Of a stretch of 64,000 bases of DNA, positions 11,662 through 24,239 are shown in pieces. Source of the stretch: Prorocentrum cordatum. Taxonomy: Eukaryota; Sar; Dinophyceae; Prorocentrales; Prorocentraceae. The notes below the pieces were generated by a model. That model made no database searches and had not been told where the DNA came from. It was given only the letters and a program-made list of their open reading frames with translations. Location: positions 273,821 through 337,820 of the forward strand of contig CAUYUJ010001359.1 of NCBI GenBank assembly GCA_963575745.1. Reading direction: 5' to 3'. Position numbers and translations under genes: made by a program. Every line of letters starts with the position of its first letter. Within the stretch, counting starts at the first letter, position 1.

Positions 11662-12130
11662 TAGTCACCAACAACATAATGAGTTGCAGTGGCAGTAGCA
11701 GTCATCCCAGCAGTAATCGATGCTGTGCAGGTTGCGTCGGCACTAGTGGAAACGGCAGCGGTATCGGCGATGGCTGTGTGAGCCGTCAACGCCTGGCGGT
11801 CTTGCTGCTCATATTCCGCGAAAGGCAAGGACGCCGAGCCGAAGGAGACGGAGTGGAAGTGGGACCATGCCAAATCGGCGGCGCCAGTGCGGGGCACATG
11901 GGGCAACCACGGCGTCTGGCGACATAGAGGGTGGAGGAGGAGGAGGTGGGGGGGATGGGAGGAGAAGAATGACAGAAAAACGAGGTGGAGGACGGTGTGA
12001 AGGCAGAGGGGGACGAGGGACGTGAGGACAGGAGCGAGGACTTGGATGAGCGTCAGGGTGAGGATAGGGATGCAAATAGGTCTGAGATTGAGGAAGGGGG
12101 TTGGTGATGAGTGTTCGGTTGGAAATGAGC
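11662..12130. other. unique stretch, no gene seen
   Basis: CAGTAGCAGT-rich start, then purine-rich sequence leading into the next GAT array. No frame stands out. Confidence 0.4.
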
Positions 12131-12608
12131 TAGTCTTGATGATGATGACGATGATGATGACGATGATGATGATGATGATGATGATGGTGATGACGACGAC
12201 GACGACGATGGTGATGCTGAATGTGATGATGCTGATGAGGAGGATGAGGATGGTGGCGATGACAACCATGATGGCGGTGGTGATGATGATGAAGATGATG
12301 ATGATGATGATGAAGAAGAAGAAGATGATGATGATGATGATTATGATGATGCAGATGCTGATGGTGATGGTGATGGTGGTGGTGATGATGATGCTGATGA
12401 TGCTGCTTATGATGCTGATGATGATGCTGAAGAGGATGCTGATGAGGATGCTGATGATGGTGCTGCTGATGATGATGCTGATGATGCTGATGATACTGAC
12501 GATGATGCTGCTGGTGATGCTGGTGATGACGATGCAGATGTTAGTGATGATTATGATTATGGAGATGACGAGGATGTTAAAGCTGAAGCTGCTGATGATG
12601 ATGCTGAC

Positions 12609-12660
<52 letters not shown>

Positions 12661-13338
12661 GATCGAGGGCGCTGGTGATGGTGTTGGTGAAGCTGGTGCT
12701 GATTTTGATGTTTCTAAAACATATGCCGCTGATGATGATGCTGACGATAATGGTCGACGGCGACGAGGATGATGATAATGCTGATGCTGATGATCATAAA
12801 GACGATGACGATGACGATGGTGATGATGATGATGATGATGATGATGCTGATGATGATGATGATGATTATGCTGATGCTGATGATGATGCGGCTGGTGATG
12901 CTGATGATGATGGTGAGGACGATGATGATACTGATGATTATGACTGTGATGATGATGGTGACGATGGTGATGATGATACGGATGATGATGAAGATGGTGC
13001 TGATGATGCTTATGATGCTGATGGTGATGATGTTGATGATGCAGATGTTGATGCTGATTATGCTAATGATGTTAATGGCAATGATGGTAATGATGATGAC
13101 GATGATGAGGATGATGCTGATGACGATGCTGCTGATGATGGTGATGATGATGCTGATGACGATGACGATGATGTTGATGATACTGATGATGATGATTACG
13201 AGGATGATGATGCTGATTATGATGACTGTGATGATGATTGTGATGGTGGTGGTGGCGGTCATGGTGATGATGATGCTGATGATGGTGGTGGGATGATGAT
13301 GACGACGACGATGATGATGATGAAATGATGATGATGCC

Positions 13339-13372
<34 letters not shown>

Positions 13373-13445
13373 TTGATGATGATGATGATGATGACGATGA
13401 TGATGATGATGATGATGATGATGGTGATGATCAACATGATGATGA
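12131..13445. repeat. 1.3-kb GAT/GAC array
   Basis: Degenerate triplet array with a brief unique interruption at about 12,655-12,735. The 217-codon Asp frame at its right half is repeat-derived. Confidence 0.9.
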
Positions 13446-13479
13446 ATAATGAGATGGTGGTGTTGATCGGTCGACATCG

Positions 13480-13660
13480 CTGGGCTCGTTTCGATTCCCC
13501 CGATTCGATTTGATTCGACGGCTTCCGATTCCGATTCCGATTCGATTCGATTTCGGATTCCGAGTCGGCTTCCGGATTCCGAGTCGGCTTCCGATTCGAT
13601 TCGATTTCTGCCGATGCGACTTTTCCCGATTCGGCTGCCGATTTCCGCCGATCCGATCGA
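13480..13660. repeat. GATTCGATTCCG short-word repeat
   Basis: Runs of GATTC, GATTCCG and GAGTCGGCTTCC. The minus strand reads as Arg/Glu/Ser repeats (IESESESE). Low complexity. Confidence 0.75.
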
Positions 13661-14035
13661 TTCAATTCTCGGCTGTCCTGCATTGTCAACGCTGATCACC
13701 TGACCGATCCTGGCCAGGCCCATCCTGTTCCCAGGATTGGTGGCCCTCTCGGCTTGGCCGATCCTTGGCCCAGGATCGGCTGGATCAGGCTCGGTGAGGT
13801 GATCCGTTGAGATCCCCCGAAGGGGAGTGAAGCAGGGCGCTTTCCGACTCGAGCCGGGCCGATTCGAATCTTTCTCCCGCGGTTCCGACTCGATCCGACT
13901 CGTTGCGGGCATTCCAATGTGCGATTCCAGTCTCGATTTTGCCGAGCCAGTTCGGGTCCTATTCGATGGGTCAGCCGATTTGTATTGATTTCCTGTCGAT
14001 CCGGCGGACTCTGGCTCGGCGAAGCCAACATTCTT
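13661..14035. other. GC-rich stretch with GATCC/GGCC words, no gene seen
   Basis: Many short palindromic words (CCTGGCCAGG, GATCCTGG, TTGGCCGATCC) but no long inverted repeat and no convincing coding frame. Confidence 0.4.
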
Positions 14036-14300
14036 GGAGGACACGGACGACGACGACGACAACGCTGACGACGACGCTGACGACGACGATGACGACGACG
14101 ACGACGACCACCACCACCAACACCACCACCACCACGACGACGACGACGAAGACGACGACGACGACGGACACGGACGAAACGGATACCGAGGGGGCCTCAA
14201 GGGCGCCTCGGGGGGCCCTAAGGGGGCCCCAAGGGGCTCCGAGGGGGACCCAGTGGGGGCGCTGAAGGGGCTCAAGGGGGTCCGAGGCCCCCGCCGCCGC
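14036..14300. repeat. (GAC)n tract followed by GGGGGCC words
   Basis: 14,040-14,180 is GAC/CAC triplets; 14,190-14,290 is a set of GGGGGCC(T/C)(C/A)AAGG words resembling the reverse orientation of the CTTGG arrays. Confidence 0.75.
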
Positions 14301-14529
14301 CGATGTCCGAAGATTCCACAACGTCCGATCACCCTTGCGACGACGCGTTCCGCGAAGTGCAAGACGACACGAACAACGACGTGCACGACGACGTGCAACG
14401 AAGATGTGCGTACGACGAAATACGACTTAAGTAGGGAATCGACCACTGTTGATTTCCGTCGATGTACGAAAATGCGTAGAATGCTCCATATGTCTACGGA
14501 ACAGTCTGCGTACGGTTGGTAGGCTAGGT

Positions 14530-14890
14530 TTAGCGTGTACCTTATTTTTGTGTGGCCCCCGGGCGTGGCCCGCGACACGCTAAGCACTGTGGCGGGGCCT
14601 GGGCTGGAACCTTGGATGCATTTCTCTAACTTGGGAGGGCTCCCTCGATACACGCTAAGCGCTGGATTTCGGAACGGCCCAGGGCTACCCTGATACGCGC
14701 TAAGCGCAGCCCTCAGAAAAAAGGAAGAGGAGGGAGGGGAAGGAGGGGGGAGGAGGATCAGGAGGAGCAGGAGGAGGAGGAGGAGGAGGAGGAGGAGCCA
14801 TGGCGCTGCTGCCACAAGAGCAGTGAAAGGAGGAGGGACGGGGGGAGGACTCCTTGCATACACGCTAAGCGCAAGCTTACAAAACCGGCC
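14530..14890. repeat. four spaced copies of a CGCTAAGCGC motif
   Basis: GACACGCTAAGCAC (14,572), ATACACGCTAAGCGC (14,648), ATACGCGCTAAGCGC (14,692) and ATACACGCTAAGCGC (14,858) occur in the same orientation at irregular spacing, each followed by unrelated sequence. GGA repeats lie between the third and fourth. Confidence 0.65.
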
Positions 14891-16115
14891 TGGTGTGGGA
14901 CACCTCCCAGCCACCGGCGGACGGGAACGGACTTTCGCTCCTACTTCGGCCTAGCTACAGGAGGATCACGCGCAGCTTCGCCTCGCCCGCACGCGCGACA
15001 CGAACACGAAACCGAAGCCGATTTCCGAGTGGGGGGTCTCCGTTTCATTGCGATCTCACCCCCCAATCTCCGACATTGCTGACGGCGAGGGACAGCAGAA
15101 GGGGGAGATGAGGACCAGGATGATGACGAAGCGGTGAGGGGGGACAAAAATCAAGTATGAAGATGCGGGGGCTTGGGGAAGTTGGTCTCAGGGGGATGAT
15201 TGTGAGGAGGAAGGCGAGGAGGAGGAGGAGGAGGAGGAGTCCTTTCAGCATCGAACAGCCGAAGTTGGATTTACACGTGTGATGCCAGCAGCGATCGCCT
15301 CGAGTTGGAGTCAGCTGCAGATGGAGTGTTTGTATAATGTTGTAGCAATTTGCGTATCATCTTGGAGTGACGGATGGGATGAACAACCGGAAGCACTATT
15401 GACAACAGTCTTGATTTGTTCTATTGCCCCCCGTGCTTTTGCACGCAACTTTGTTGCTGCTGGGGGGGGGCAGATCGTCAGCGGGCCATCCCGGTGTGAA
15501 GGACGCAGCCGCCTGAGAGGGTATTGTCGAGCTGGTTCTCGTCATGTGCTTTGTGTGCACGGCGCACCCTAGACACGTTGCACATGTTAGGGGAGCAGGC
15601 ACAGGTTGGCAAGTGCCATGGCATGGTCGCAGCGCATGGTGGGTGGCAGGGGCTCCTTCTCTCGTCTGGCTCCAGGGAGAATTCATCAGCGCCCGCTCAT
15701 CCGAGCATCCAGTATCCATTATTCTCCAGTTGGCCGTCTAAATTCGGTGCAGCGGGGCAGTTTATTGCGATCGGCGATGCAGATGCTCATATACTGTGAG
15801 TCTGCCAGACTCCCTGGAACTTCTTGACGCGTTCGAGTGAGAATTACGCACGAAACTCTATAACCTGAGCTCCCATCTGTCCGCCTTCACCAACCTCGCT
15901 GGCAGGCTCAGCTGTTTGGTGGAAATGAATGGGAAACGCATATGAAAAATGTGTCGACGACTCAAGATCCAAAGCTCTTGTCTTGTCACTCTGAGTTTTC
16001 TGGAGTTTTGGTGTCAGACGGGTGATTTCGGTAGTTATCCAGCTGCCTGCGGCAAGTCCCGCCGCCGTGCCAGCCTAGCATTCTCGGTGGCGACTGCTCG
16101 AGGGTAGGATAGCCG
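14891..16115. other. unique stretch, no gene assigned
   Basis: About 1.2 kb of mixed sequence. Short frames exist on both strands (for example + 15,279-15,572 and - 15,396-15,719), but none has biased codon endings, splice borders and recognisable residues together. Confidence 0.4.
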
Positions 16116-16136
16116 TGACGTTGATGATGACATTGT

Positions 16137-16180
<44 letters not shown>

Positions 16181-16256
16181 CTGATGCTGATGCTGATGTT
16201 GATGCTGATGATGATGATGATGCTGATGATGATGATGATGATGATGGTGATGATGG

Positions 16257-16338
<82 letters not shown>

Positions 16339-16620
16339 ATTGTTGATCAGGATGGTAATGGTAAATATGATAGTGATGTCGCTGGTGGTGATATTGTGAT
16401 GATGGTGGTCAGGATACTATACTGCGGCTCAATATGAGGGGAATGGGGACGAGGATGAGGATGCGGATGATGGTGGTCGTGATGGTGTTGATGGCGATGG
16501 TGATGATGTGCCGCTGTTGCTGCTGCTGATGATGATGCTGCTGATGATGATGATGCTGCTGATTACGGAGGAGGAGGAGCAGAAGGAGGAGGAGGAGGAG
16601 GAGGAGGAGAAGCGGGAAGA
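16116..16620. repeat. (GAT)n array and GGA tail
   Basis: Includes one of the purest (GAT)n runs (16,257-16,335), then degenerate triplets and a GGA tract to about 16,615. Confidence 0.9.
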
Positions 16621-16689
16621 GAACGACTGTCACATGTAACACTTCGCGATTTGATTGTTTGATATGCTCTCATGGAACTCTTTTGGGCC

Positions 16690-16925
16690 GTTTTGGAGCT
16701 GGCTTGCCCTCCTGTGAGTCAGTCCTGGTGGTCCCTTGGGGCCCTCTTGGGCCGCCTTGGGGCACTCTCAAGCCGTCTTGTGGGCCTCGTGGGCCGTCTT
16801 GGGGCCCTCTTGGCCGCATGGTGGGTGTCTGAGGGCTGTCGTGGGGCCGTCTTGGGCAGTCGAAAGGCCTTCTAAGACCGTTATGGGTCCTACGGGAGGC
16901 CCTCTTGGACCGTCCTGGATTTGTT
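16690..16925. repeat. CTTGG-type array, short block
   Basis: Words like GCCGTCTTGGGGCCCTCTTG repeat with 11-13-nt spacing. First appearance of the family that dominates 45-52 kb. Confidence 0.8.
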
Positions 16926-16929
16926 TGGT

Positions 16930-17075
16930 GCATTGCTACCTCGAGAGCGGAACTCTGTAGTATTTTACGATGGGTGTGACTTCGGGAGCGCGAAGTCGTC
17001 GCATTTTACGACGGGTTAGGGCGTCGAGAGTGCGAATATGTTGCATGTTACGAATGGTTGTGGCCTCGAGACATG
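16930..17075. repeat. about 48-bp minisatellite fragment
   Basis: Three diverged units of the family seen at 23.6-24.15 kb and 26.9-27.2 kb (TTTTACGA-GGGT-x-TG-x-C-x-TCGAGAG-GCGAA). Confidence 0.55.
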
Positions 17076-17289
17076 GGGCGGTGCATGCGGCGCAGCGTGG
17101 CGGAAGAGGGGGAGGCCCCAGACGATTACAGACACCATACCAGACAGCACTTGGCATTCTAGGACGCCCCAACGTGCCAGAAGGCAAGTTGGCGGATATT
17201 GAATCAGCGTTGCGATTCATGGCGCCAAGGGTGATAACCAGTTTGTGTGTCTTGTCATGCAGATATTCAGATGCGTCCTAAATATTTCT

Positions 17290-17870
17290 AGTGATTTTCG
17301 GACAATCCCTCCACCGTGCCTGCGTCTTGGACAAGAAGCGTTTTAGATGCCTCTCTGGGTTTCTTCGAATGCCCCTTGGGGCCCTTTGATGCCTTCCTTG
17401 AAGGCTCTTGGGGTCTAATTGGAGCTGGGGGCTTCCTGGAGACCCCTGGGGGGCCCCTCGCGCCCTCTTGGGGGCCTCTTGGAGGCCAGGAGGCGGACCT
17501 TCGGGATCTCTTGGGGTAGAGGGCTTCACACGCCTAATCGATCTCCTCCCCTGGGGGCCTCGTGGTTCTTCTTCGGCGTTCTTCAGGCCGACATGGCGAG
17601 CTTGCGAAAACCACAGGACAACCATAATGATTTTGTTTGCTCCGGGCCCGATGATTTTGTCTTCTTCGGGTCCTGGAGCACCTCCTGGAGCCCTGTTGGG
17701 GCGTTTTGGAGCCTCTTGGGCCGTCTGGAGGCGGCCTTCGTGCGCCGTCTTGATGGCCCCTGGGGCCGTCTTGGAGGCATCTTGGGCCAATCTCGGGCTT
17801 TCTTGCGACTATCCTGACCGTCTGGGAGACGTATTGAGACCGTCTTGGAGGATATTCTGGGCCATGTTGG
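17290..17870. repeat. CTTGG-type array
   Basis: Starts just after CACCGTGCCTGCGTCTTGG and continues with CTCTTGGGGGCC/GCCGTCTTGG words, interrupted by a less repetitive centre near 17,520-17,680. Open frames read as Gly/Leu/Trp/Ser repeats. Confidence 0.8.
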
Positions 17871-18086
17871 TTGTCGTGAAAGCGGATTGTGCTGACTGTG
17901 GGCGGATTTTTGTTTTTTTCTGCGTAGCTGGCGCGATCGGCTGGAACTTCACCGGAAACCCTTTCGGAAGGGCTAAACTGATTTCATGAGTCCGGCACGC
18001 CAGGCACCGCACTGCAAGCAACGGGGGCGGCGCACCTAGTGTCCTTCGCCACATCCTGCAACCGTGCCCAGGTTGTGGGCCAGAGT

Positions 18087-18276
18087 TGACGAACGACCAA
18101 CACACACCCATACCCATAGGGGGGTCGTTGGGAGGAGGACTGGCTATGGGTATGGGTGCGGGTTGTCGGACCCTGGGGAACGCTCCCGTTCGAACGGGGA
18201 CCCCCATCCGACAACACGCACCCATAGCCCTCCCCGACCCCCCCTATGGGTATGGGTGCGTGTTGTTGGTTCGTCA
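18087..18276. mobile_element. 190-bp nested foldback
   Basis: TGACGAAC at the left mirrors GTTCGTCA at the right. Inside, CACCCATACCCATAGGGGGG mirrors CCCCCCTATGGGTATGGGTG, and a third pair (GGGTGCGGGTTGTCGGA with TCCGACAACACGCACCC) brackets the centre. No coding potential. Confidence 0.7.
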
Positions 18277-18289
18277 CTAGAGTCCCTCT

Positions 18290-18590
18290 GGATGCCTCTC
18301 GGGGTCGTGTTGGGATACCTTTGGAGAGCCTCCGCGAGGCCTCTTGGGCACCTCTTGGGGCCTCGCCTCCCGGGGGGGCCCAATGGGCACAGGCCGCGGC
18401 GGCGTGGACAGCGAGTCCTGTTCAAAATGAACAGGAACTGCTGTTGGGCATTGTACCCATTCTTTCCGTACCCATGTCGGTCGTCCAAATTGGATGCCTC
18501 TCGGGGTCGTGTTGGGATGCCTTTGGAGAGCCTCCGCGAGGCCTCTTGGGCACCTCTTGGGGCCTCGCCTCCAGCGGGGGGGGGGGGGCC
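18290..18590. repeat. direct repeat pair, offset 202 bp
   Basis: GGATGCCTCTCGGGGTCGTG and the next 75 bases occur at 18,290 and again at 18,492 with one or two changes. Between them lies half of a foldback also present at 19.2 kb. Confidence 0.8.
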
Positions 18591-18699
18591 CCGCCTCTCT
18601 GGGACCCCGTGGCGGCCCCGGCCTCGGGGGCCGTCCTGGCACCAGAGGGCTCCTGGAGCCAGCCCGTGCTCCCCCTGCGTGGCCGAACTACTTCCAGAC

Positions 18700-18780
18700 A
18701 GGAGGGAGGAGGGAGGAGGGAGGAGGGAGGAGGGAGGAGGGAAGAGGGAGGAGGGAGGAGGGAGGAGGGAGGAGGGAGGT
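18700..18780. repeat. (GGGAGGA)n minisatellite
   Basis: Eleven copies of a seven-base purine word with one GGGAAGA variant. Confidence 0.9.
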
Positions 18781-19054
18781 CACAGTCAAAAGCCCTAATG
18801 CGGACGCGCGACTTTGCTCAGGGTGCCCCCTTGCGTCCTTGCCCTTCCTTGCTCTTGCGTCCTCGAGGTTCTCGTCGCCCGCCGCCCCCAAAAATCCCAA
18901 CTTGGGCTCCCAAGGGTCTTTTGCGTCCTTGCCGCGCGTCCTTGTCAGGGATTTTGACTGCACTTCCAGACAGGTCACGCGGTGCGCCCCCCGAGCGCCC
19001 AGAGGTGCCCAGAAGTCCGGCCCCAGGGCCCTCCGACGCGCGCTCGCTCTGCAC

Positions 19055-19255
19055 GCACGGAAGGGGCACAGAAAGAAGGGGCACAATGCCCAACGGCAGT
19101 TCGAAGTTCATTTTGAACAGGACTCGTTGTCCGCGCAGCCGCGGCCTGTGTCCGTTTGAGACAGAAGGCCGCCTCTCTAACAGCGGCCGCTGTCGGTTTG
19201 GGACAGCATTTGTTGTTGGGCCTTGTACCCATTTTTTCCGTACCCATTTCGGGCG
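19055..19255. mobile_element. foldback, about 200 bp
   Basis: ACGGAAGGGGCACAGAAAGA..GGGGCACAATGCCCAAC (19,057-19,093) mirrors GTTGGGCCTTGTACCCATTT..TTTCCGTACCC (19,217-19,250). The right half also occurs at 18,445-18,490, so the family has at least two insertions within 1 kb. Confidence 0.6.
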
Positions 19256-19265
19256 TCCAGATTCA

Positions 19266-19735
19266 CGGTGATTGATGCAGAGAGCTCCAAAGAGACCTGA
19301 GGACTCTCCATTCAGTGCCTGCGTACGGTGGCGGATCTCGGGCGGGTGGTATCCACGGCGCCGCCATCAATTTGCCAGCAGCACAGCCGCGTTCATACTT
19401 CCGCATCTTCCTCTTCGTTCTTTCCCTTGCTGGGAGGTGGGAAAATATGCCGATATCGCTGCTCCCTGGATCTCTCCTGCCGTGGCGACGAGGTCTGCCC
19501 AGGACATCAAGGGACTAAAACGAGGGAGTGGGGCAGCGGTATCGATGCCCTTCTGTTTTCTGATTGCTCTCTTCGCGTTTCTCCTGTTGCTCGTCGTCCT
19601 CCTTCTCCGACCGCTCCGAGGAGACGAAGACTTGAGCGCAGGCCTCGCTCAGCCGCGCCCGTCTTCACCTGCCGCCTTGTGTAATTCTGGGCAGGAGGCG
19701 GGTGAAGACGGCAGTTAGCATAGGGAAGATGAGAA
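19266..19735. other. unique stretch, no gene assigned
   Basis: A 148-codon + frame from 19,272 has a hydrophobic stretch (ALFAFLLLLVVLLL), but overlapping frames are equally open and nothing was recognised. Confidence 0.3.
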
Positions 19736-20330
19736 CATGTGATGGGGTTGACGATGATGATGGTGATGTTGCTGCTGTTGTTGAAAGTGATGATGCTACT
19801 GCTGATGATGGTGCTGATGATGATGGTGACGATGATGACGATGTTGATGCAGATGATGATTATGATGATGATGGTGACGAGGATGACACTGATGCCGATG
19901 ATGCAGATGATGATAATGGTGATGGTACCGATGATGACGATGATGATGATCTCACGACAACGACCATGTTGGTGATGGTGATGCTGATACTGATGATGAT
20001 TATGATAATGCCGATCATGATGATGTGACTGATGATAACGATGCTGATGATGCTGATCATGATGATGATGATGACCATGACGATGACGATGACAATGACA
20101 ACGACTACGATGATGGTTGTAGTGATGATGATGCTGCTGATGCTGATTATGACAATGATGATGAGGATGATGATGATGCTGATGCTGATGGTGGTGACGA
20201 TGATGGTGATGATGATGGTGATGATGATGGTGATGATGAGTGTGAGGAGGGTCAGGAAGGGGCAGAGGAGGAGGATGCGGAGGAGGGAGGAAGGATGGTG
20301 AGGGCAAGGACCGATGCTGAGTATGGTGGT
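19736..20330. repeat. GAT/GAC array
   Basis: Degenerate triplet array with GGTGATGAT runs near 20,200-20,240. Confidence 0.9.
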
Positions 20331-20530
20331 GGTGATGGTGATAATGACGCTACGGTTTTCCAATTCTTAGTCTTGCTACAGTGCTTATGGTACCGACGAC
20401 GGTGATGATGGTGAGGACGAGGACGAGCAGTGGCAGCGGCAGCGTCAGGGCGAGGAGCAGCAGCAGCGTCAAGAAGTACAGGCGGATGATTAGCAGCGTC
20501 AGGATGAAGGAGGTGGCCACGGTGACGATG
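20331..20530. other. short unique bridge between GAT arrays
   Basis: GACGGTGATG and AGCAGCGTCAGG words; no coding signal. Confidence 0.5.
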
Positions 20531-20536
20531 ATTAGA

Positions 20537-20593
<57 letters not shown>

Positions 20594-22440
20594 GTGATGA
20601 TGATGTTGGTGCTGCTGCTGATGATGATGATGATGTTGATGATGTCGCTGATGCTGATATTGATGCTGATGATGATAATGATGATACGAATGCCGATGGT
20701 GATGATAGGTGATGGTGGTGATGGTGATGAAGATGCTGATATTGCTGCTGATGCTGATGCTGATCATGATGATGGTGATGATCACGATGATGGTGATGAT
20801 GCTAATGATGAAGATGATGATGGTGACGGGGATGGTATTGATGATGCTGCTGCTGATGATGATGGTGGTGGTTCTGATGATGAGGATGACTCTGCCGACG
20901 ATGACGATGGTGACGACGCTGATGTCGACGACGATGCGATGATGTTGATGATGATGACGACGATGCTGATGACGATACTGACGATGTTGATGTTATTGAT
21001 GATGGCGACGATGGTGACGATGATTGCGACGGTTAGGATGATACTGTTGGTGATGATGTTGTTGCTGGTGATGATGCTGATGCTTGTGCTGCTGTCCATG
21101 CGGGTGCTGATGCTGATGATGCTGACGATGCGGACGATGCTGATGCTGTTGTTGATGATGGTTATACTAATGATGACGACGACGATGCTGATGTTAATGA
21201 AGGTGCGGCTGATGCTGTTGCTGTTGCTGGCAATGGGTCTGACGCTGACGATCATGATGATGCTGGCGATGATGATGCTTGTGATGCTGCTGAATATGAT
21301 GATGGTATAGAAATAATAATGCTGCTGCTGATGGTGATACTGATGCCGATGATGCTGAATATGATGATGAATATGGTGATGATGATAATGAGGATGCTGA
21401 TGCTGATGATGAAGATGATGATGGTGGCGATGCGAATGATGGCGATGCTGGAGACGGTTAGGATGATGGTGCTGATGATGCGGATCATGATGATGATGAT
21501 GACGATGGCGATGCGGATGCTGATGCTGATGATATTGCTGATGATGCTGATGGTGTTGATGCTGAGGCGATGCTGATGGTGTTGTTGGTGATGGTTATAC
21601 TGGTGAGGAAGACGACGGTGGTGAGGATGTAGATGGTAATGGTGATGATATGCTCCTGTTTCTCACGATGAGTATGTCGATGACGATGATGACGATCATG
21701 ATGCTTATGATGATGATTATGATCATGGTGATGACGATCATGATGATGTTGGTGCTGCGAATGGTGATGCTAAAGACGATCATGATGGTGATGACGACGG
21801 TGATGGTGGTGATGGTGATGATGATGATGATGATGAGGTTGACGACGATGACGAGGATGACGACGATGATGGTGAATATGATGCTGATGATGATGATGAT
21901 TTCGGTGATGATGATGATGATGATGCTGATGATGATGCTGATGATGATGATGCTGATGAGTATGATGCTGCTGATGATGATGATGACGATGCCGTTGGTG
22001 GCGGCAACAATTTTTATGATTATGCTGATGCTCATGTTGCTGCTGATGATGATGATGATGGTGATGGTGATGGTGATGGTGCTGATGATGATGGTGGTGA
22101 TGATGATGGTGATGATGCTGATGATGATGACGCTGAAGCATATGCGGGTGGTTATGATGATGATGCTGCTCTTGATGCTAATGCTGATGATGATGTTGCT
22201 GATGATGATGGTGCTGTTGTTGTTGATGATGATGATACTGATGTTTCTGGTGCTGATGATGATGGTGATGATGATGATGCTGATGCGGATGAGTATGATG
22301 ATGCTGATGATGATAATGCTGATGAAGATGATGATGATACTAATCATAAAAAAAAGATGGTGGTGATGAGGAGGCTGATGTTGATGATGCTTGATAGTCT
22401 GCTGCTGCTGATTATGATAGTGGTGATGATGATAATGACG
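20531..22440. repeat. 1.9-kb GAT/GAC/GCT array
   Basis: Long degenerate triplet array, (GAT)n-rich at both ends. The minus-strand Ile/Ser frames of more than 300 codons are repeat-derived. Confidence 0.9.
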
Positions 22441-22464
22441 ACGACGTCGGCGACGACGACGACT

Positions 22465-22920
22465 GGGAGGAGGAGGAGGAGGAGGAGGAGGAGAAGGAGG
22501 AGGAAGAGGCAAGAGGAAGATCAGGAGGAGGAGGAGCAGCGCCTGGAGCAGGATCGGGGGCGCCACCACCGCTTGCGCGCCCAGGCGTCTTCATTCTCGA
22601 CGACAAGGTGGACACCACAGGCCCCGTGCGCCCCTCTGCGCGGTGCCCACGCGCCCTGCTCGGGGAGCCCCTGGGCGGCGCGGATAAGGTGTTCCCCGCG
22701 TCCCGCGCCTGCTGCTCCATCTCCCTCCTCCCCCTCCCCTTCTTCTCTCCTCTCCTCCTCCTCCTCCTCCTCCTCCTCCTCCTCCTCCTCCTCCTCCTCC
22801 TCCTCCTTCTCTTCCTCCCCCCGCCTCCTCTTCCTCCACCCCGCACCTCGTCCGCGTTCGGGAGAGGGACGGAGGGGAGGAGGAGGAGGAGGAGGAGGAG
22901 GAGGAGGAGGAGGCGGAAGC
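22465..22920. repeat. GGA and TCC tracts around a GC-rich island
   Basis: GGA tract at 22,466-22,530, its complement (TCC)n at 22,747-22,810 and GGA again at 22,876-22,912. The first two could form a large hairpin around the unique 22,535-22,740. Confidence 0.7.
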
Positions 22921-23089
22921 ACAGTTCTTTCCCCCTTCTCGGCGGCGGCGTTCCTTGGGAGGGCACCCGCGGCCCCGGACAAGGAGCCCTCGTCAGCCTT
23001 TCTCGTCCTGCCTCTTTCCCCGAGCCTGCGGGCCCAGAGAAGGATCAGGCGAGGCCGTCGGGGGCATCGACGACGGGAGTGAGGCCGTG

Positions 23090-23296
23090 TTTGTGTGTGT
23101 GTGTCTGGCGGTCGCAAAAATGGATCAAGGGGGCGTGGATTAGCGTCGGATCCCGTTTCCATGGGAAATCACGGATTTCCGCTGCCGAGCGAGTCGGCAC
23201 CGGCCGCATTTTGAGGAGGGCACCTCCCCCGATCCATAGATTGGGGGACCGCGCGCCAAATCCATGGATCGCTAGTCCATGTTTGCGCGCCCCCGA

Positions 23297-23330
<34 letters not shown>

Positions 23331-23335
23331 GTTTG
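23090..23335. repeat. GT microsatellites and an inverted ATGGATC/GATCCAT pair
   Basis: (GT)n runs at about 23,090-23,103 and 23,298-23,333. Between them GATCCATAGATTGGGGG and CCAAATCCATGGATC form a short inverted repeat. Confidence 0.6.
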
Positions 23336-23589
23336 ACGTCATGGCCGGCCATGACTTCTCCAAGATTTCATTGCTTTTGTCTCTCCTTGCTCTTCCTTTC
23401 TGCAAGGGCTTCGCCCACTGCCGCTAGCCCCCCCTCTCTCTTGGCATGGGGCATGCCAGAGTTAAGTTGGGATGAAAGGGCGCCGTCGTGAAGCAATGTC
23501 GGGACTTTGCGTGAAGGTCAGCATCCCACGTTACGATTTGCACAGCAAAACTGAAACACATCTCTCGAATTCTGAAGGTTCGCCCTGCG

Positions 23590-24160
23590 AACTTGCTGAC
23601 AATCGTGGCCTCGTGACGCGGACTTCGCGTACCTTACTAGGGATCCTAGCCTCGGGAACGCGAACGCAGCGTAATTTGCAAAAGGATCGTGGCCGCGAGG
23701 ACGCGAATATCTACGATTAACGGGGGATCGTGGCCTCGCTGGCGCACATGCTTTATACTGTACATGGTTTATGGCCTCGAGGATGCGAATATCGAGTACT
23801 TTTCCAGGGATTATGGCTTCGAGGACGCACATCTGGCGTAAGTTACGACGGATCGTGGCCTCGGGGACGTTCATGTTCATCATTTGCAGGGGCCGTGGCC
23901 TCGGTGGCACAAACGTTGTATACTTTATTCGGGTCTGTGGCCTTGAGGACGCGCATTTGGTATAAGTTCAATGGATTATGGCTTCGAGGACGCAGATATC
24001 GCGTAAGTTACGGGGGATCGTTGCTTGAGGGACGCGGATCTCTATATATTGTGCAAGGGATCGTGGTCTCAGCGACGCGATTACTGCGTAATTGAGAAGT
24101 GGCCGTGGCTTCGGGGACATTGCGCGATTTGCAGAAGGATCGTGGCTTCGGTGAAGCAAA
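23590..24160. repeat. about 48-bp minisatellite (GGATCGTGGCCTCG family)
   Basis: About eleven diverged tandem units of the form GGATCGTGGCCTCGGGGACGCGAATAT..GTAATTTACG. The same family recurs at 16.93-17.07 kb and 26.92-27.17 kb. Confidence 0.85.
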
Positions 24161-24239
24161 TATGGAAACTTTTCGCTTGTTTCCGTTAATGAGTTTTTGT
24201 CTTGGAGTGTTCCCGGGTCGCCCGGCCATTGATGCGGTA

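Noticed and set aside
13259-14914. 551-codon minus-strand open frame
   Set aside because: Joins a His-rich GAT-array shadow, a GATTC-repeat shadow and GC-rich sequence; no consistent codon bias or domain.
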